Part shown: positions 41,171 through 43,564 of the stretch, one piece after another
Layout: each line of letters starts with the position of its first letter
Numbering within the stretch: the first letter of the stretch is position 1
Assembly (NCBI GenBank): GCA_019114785.1
Contig: DXEV01000040.1
Coordinates: forward strand, 1-43,564
DNA from: Candidatus Anaerobiospirillum pullistercoris
GTDB taxonomy: Bacteria > Pseudomonadota > Gammaproteobacteria > Enterobacterales > Succinivibrionaceae
Reading direction: 5' to 3'
Length of the DNA: 43,564 nt
Made by a program: the position numbers and the translations under genes
Notes under the pieces: generated by a model
What the model was told of the DNA's origin: nothing
The model's input: only the letters and a program-made list of their open reading frames with translations
Database searches by the model: none

Positions 41171-43231
41171 TTAGACGGGCTCGATAGCCTCAATCATCAG
41201 CTGCAAACGCTCATTGCTAAAGTAGCGATCGACGTTCAGCTTGTAGAGCACTTGGACGTTGATGTCTTTGACCAGACTCTTTTCCCGCAACGAGGCTCGA
41301 AACTTAATTGCATCCAGCGTCAGATTGTTCGCGGTGCGCAAACGTAACTTGAGATGACGATTGGCCAAAATAGAAAGGCTCACTACATGGAACACGCCAT
41401 CAAAAATCGGCTCCTCGTAGTTTTTACCCCATGGTCCAAAGCTCTCCAGATCGCGCGCAAAGGCAAGGCACAGATGTGAGTCTGGCAGCTCACCATCACT
41501 TAAATAAGCATCACTATCGCTCTCTTGGGTATAGCAGCGACGGCCCCCCTCATTAAAGAGCTCTCTAAAGCGCTCCAGATCTTTTAAGTAGATCGAAGCA
41601 CCGGCAGCCGCACTATGGCCACCACCTGCAATAAAGATTTCAGGCTCTTGGCTGCGAATGTAAGCAAAGACCTCCATTAAGTCGATCCCCTCTACCGAGC
41701 GAGCCGAGCCCGTGATTGGGGTTAAAGGATCGGTCTTGTTCACATAATCCTGTAAGGCCTCAGGAAATGTAGTTTGATTTTGCGCCATTTCCAGCTCATC
41801 AAACTTTGGGCTGTGCAGCATAGCATCGAGCTCGGCGGCATTCTTAATACCCAGCATGACCTGCACCCCGCCGTTGCGGCCAACGCCCACATCAGCACCA
41901 AAAATCATGCAAGGGCGTTGCAAGCTCTCCTTCATGCGATTAGCCACGAGACCGACCAAACCACTCATAAAACAAGGGTCAAAGAGCACCACGCCATGCT
42001 CATATCCCGCTGGGGTCTTAGCTGCTTTCTTTTTCTTAGCTTGAGGCTCAGTAGTTGCAGGCAGAGCAGGAAGCGCAGGATCGCCTGCAATGGCCTGATC
42101 TGTTGGAGTTACTACCTCCGGTGCTGGGAGGGCAGCGGCATCAGAAGTCTCTGGGGACTCAGGCAGTGCAGCAACCAGAGCTGCACTTAGCTTTAAGCGA
42201 TCGTAAAGCTCATGAGCCCGTGAGGTCATCACTTTTTCGTGATCCATACGTCTGCGATTACACAGATCAAGCTGCTGTGCCAGCTGCAGAGCTATCGCAA
42301 AATCAGTGCAGAGCAGTAAAGCAATAGCAGGATTAAAGTCGATCTTGATACGAGTAGCCGCATTGAAGCGAGGGCAGATATCAAAGGCGATATTGCGTGT
42401 ATTGATCTTGGTGTGGTCGATCTTCAGGTATTGCAGCAAAGCCGCAACGCCCATCGAAGCACAACCGGAGCGGATCTTCTGCAAGCCGCCTTTAACCAAA
42501 CGACGATTATTGCTGTCTAAGGTCATGACATCGCCGATGGTACCGATACACACCAGATCCAAAAACTGGCTCATATTAGGGGCTTGATTGCGATCGCTAT
42601 AGTAACCCTTACTGACTAACTGAGCCCGCGTGGCACACAGCACATAGAAAAGTACAGCTACACCGCAGAGGTTCTTGGAGGCAAAGGTGTCATCAGCACG
42701 CTTAGGATCCACGACGGCATCAGCCTCTGGGATCTTATTGTCTTGCACCTCGTGGTGGTCAGTGATCACCACAGGAATGCCCAGTTTGCGCGCTTCTTCT
42801 ACTGCGGCAAAGGCAGCAATACCGTTATCCACAGTGATGATCAGATTTACATCTTCTTTGTAGGCACGCTGAACAATCTCAGGATTGAGGCCGTAACCAT
42901 GGCCATAGCGTGATGGTACGTAGTAGCTAATGTAGTCCGAAGCTACACCAAAAGCCTGCAAACAACGCACACCTAAAGCAGTGCCGGTCATGCCATCGAC
43001 ATCATAATCACCGGCAATCAGGATCTTGCGTTTATAGATCACCGCATCAGAAATGATGTTAGCTGCCTGATCGATATCTTTGAGGGTAGGAAGCAACAAG
43101 CCTTTGAGGGAATTATCGAGATCTTGGGCCGAGAGCACACCGCGATTGGCCAGTAACTGACGCAAAATAGGATCGCCAATCACCCCATTCAAAGAGCTTG
43201 CGTCTGTACTGACACGTCGCTTAATTTTCAT
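41171..43231 (-). CDS. recJ: Single-stranded-DNA-specific exonuclease RecJ
   Basis: A 5'-3' exonuclease acting on single-stranded DNA in mismatch, base excision and recombination repair. The DHH domain has AGDYDVDGMTG (near 74), ITVDNG and TDHHEV with the metal-binding residues, and VDPKRADD. The DHHA1 domain has the GGGHSAAAGASI motif near residue 545. The start is put at 43231, an ATG after GGGGG; an alternative TTG lies one codon upstream. At 686 residues it is about 110 longer than E. coli RecJ. Half of this is a Pro/Ala-rich, then Lys-rich insertion (about 350-405) just before the block GVVLFDPCFMSGLVGLVANRM. The gene upstream lies outside this window. Confidence 0.96.
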   Translation of the reverse strand: MKIKRRVSTDASSLNGVIGDPILRQLLANRGVLSAQDLDNSLKGLLLPTLKDIDQAANIISDAVIYKRKILIAGDYDVDGMTGTALGVRCLQAFGVASDYISYYVPSRYGHGYGLNPEIVQRAYKEDVNLIITVDNGIAAFAAVEEARKLGIPVVITDHHEVQDNKIPEADAVVDPKRADDTFASKNLCGVAVLFYVLCATRAQLVSKGYYSDRNQAPNMSQFLDLVCIGTIGDVMTLDSNNRRLVKGGLQKIRSGCASMGVAALLQYLKIDHTKINTRNIAFDICPRFNAATRIKIDFNPAIALLLCTDFAIALQLAQQLDLCNRRRMDHEKVMTSRAHELYDRLKLSAALVAALPESPETSDAAALPAPEVVTPTDQAIAGDPALPALPATTEPQAKKKKAAKTPAGYEHGVVLFDPCFMSGLVGLVANRMKESLQRPCMIFGADVGVGRNGGVQVMLGIKNAAELDAMLHSPKFDELEMAQNQTTFPEALQDYVNKTDPLTPITGSARSVEGIDLMEVFAYIRSQEPEIFIAGGGHSAAAGASIYLKDLERFRELFNEGGRRCYTQESDSDAYLSDGELPDSHLCLAFARDLESFGPWGKNYEEPIFDGVFHVVSLSILANRHLKLRLRTANNLTLDAIKFRASLREKSLVKDINVQVLYKLNVDRYFSNERLQLMIEAIEPV

Positions 43232-43564
43232 CAAAACAACCCCCTATAGGTGTGACCTCGTGTTGTTAAACCCAGCTGCTCTAAAGGAAAAACAGCGGAT
43301 TTGCTCTGTTTACTTATCCCTCTCCTTCTAGCTTAACCTAAGAAGATGAAGTTGCCAAAATGAGATAGTTAGCGGCATTATCTATGCTGGCGCAACTAAC
43401 ATCGTGTAATCCCCAAAGGGCCTTAATCTTAGCAGTGACGTTCTCCCCCACCTTCGCGCCAAAGCGCTTAGAGGTGGGGGCTTCTTCTATTCAGGCATAT
43501 ATAGCAGGGGGGATCGCCCTCTTGGTTACTGCTATATATACCCTATTCTTGAAGCTTCCTGCTC
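43232..43564. other. Region upstream of recJ with two inverted repeats
   Basis: No gene is seen to the window end. CCCCCACCT (43445-43453) pairs with AGGTGGGGG (43472-43480), with an inner GCGC-CAAA-GCGC; ATATATAGCAG (43497-43507) pairs with CTGCTATATAT (43529-43539). They may be terminators of a gene beyond the right edge or in its vicinity. No clear recJ promoter was found. Confidence 0.6.

Noticed and set aside
41774-42190. 138-codon antisense frame over recJ
   Set aside because: It lies opposite conserved RecJ blocks and has no signals of its own.

Overview
The window looks like a chromosomal segment of a motile, anaerobic or facultatively anaerobic gammaproteobacterium. The evidence is an E. 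coli-type gene neighbourhood (nnrD, tsaE, amiB, mutL, miaA, hflX, hflK, hflC and purA, all on the minus strand in that order), a MutL without the endonuclease motif, two flagellins, TRAP transport genes and a consensus FNR box. The alanine-rich style of the proteins and the succinivibrio-like gene mix make Succinivibrionaceae my best guess; this is inference, not proof. No rRNA, tRNA, CRISPR array or transposase gene was seen.

Layout. 1-6.7 kb (+): two tandem short flagellin genes, a large unrecognised 838-residue protein with a repeated serine-rich module, an unrecognised 256-residue protein, and a formyltransferase-like protein of the kind found in surface or flagellar sugar modification loci. 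6.8-16.9 kb (-): miaA, an unrecognised gene where hfq usually sits, hflX, hflK, hflC, two genes of unknown function, and purA. 17.2-29.0 kb: a catabolic and transport island comprising a divergent GntR/FCD repressor, a PrpR-type sigma-54 activator, dctP1-dctQ-dctM, a zinc-dependent sugar-acid-type dehydrogenase, and a second dctP. 29.1-34.8 kb (-): mutL, amiB, tsaE. 35.2-37.8 kb (+): a GPH-family sugar symporter and an AraC regulator. 38.0-39.7 kb (-): nnrD. 40.3-41.0 kb (+): a short ROK/polyphosphate-glucokinase-like kinase. 41.2-43.2 kb (-): recJ.

How the parts fit. The two plus-strand transport loci interrupt an otherwise ancestral minus-strand housekeeping run, one between mutL and miaA and one between tsaE and nnrD. 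The 12-kb island carries a readable regulatory circuit: an FNR box, a -10-like hexamer and a GntR-type palindrome lie in the divergent regulatory region, while the TRAP operon has a -24/-12 sigma-54 promoter with upstream GTTTCAT repeats and a roughly 540-nt leader that can form two long helices. One membrane pair (DctQ/DctM) is bracketed by two closely similar substrate-binding proteins, both with lipoprotein signal peptides.

Cross-cutting oddities. Many housekeeping proteins (HflC, MiaA, MutL, TsaE, RecJ, and the GntR regulator) carry low-complexity Ala/Ser/Pro/Asp insertions between conserved blocks. Many 3' gene ends are directly abutted by hairpin-rich spacers built from a short locally repeated word that differs at each site. 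A 122-bp element with perfect 19-bp terminal inverted repeats and a 4-bp flanking duplication sits beside miaA.
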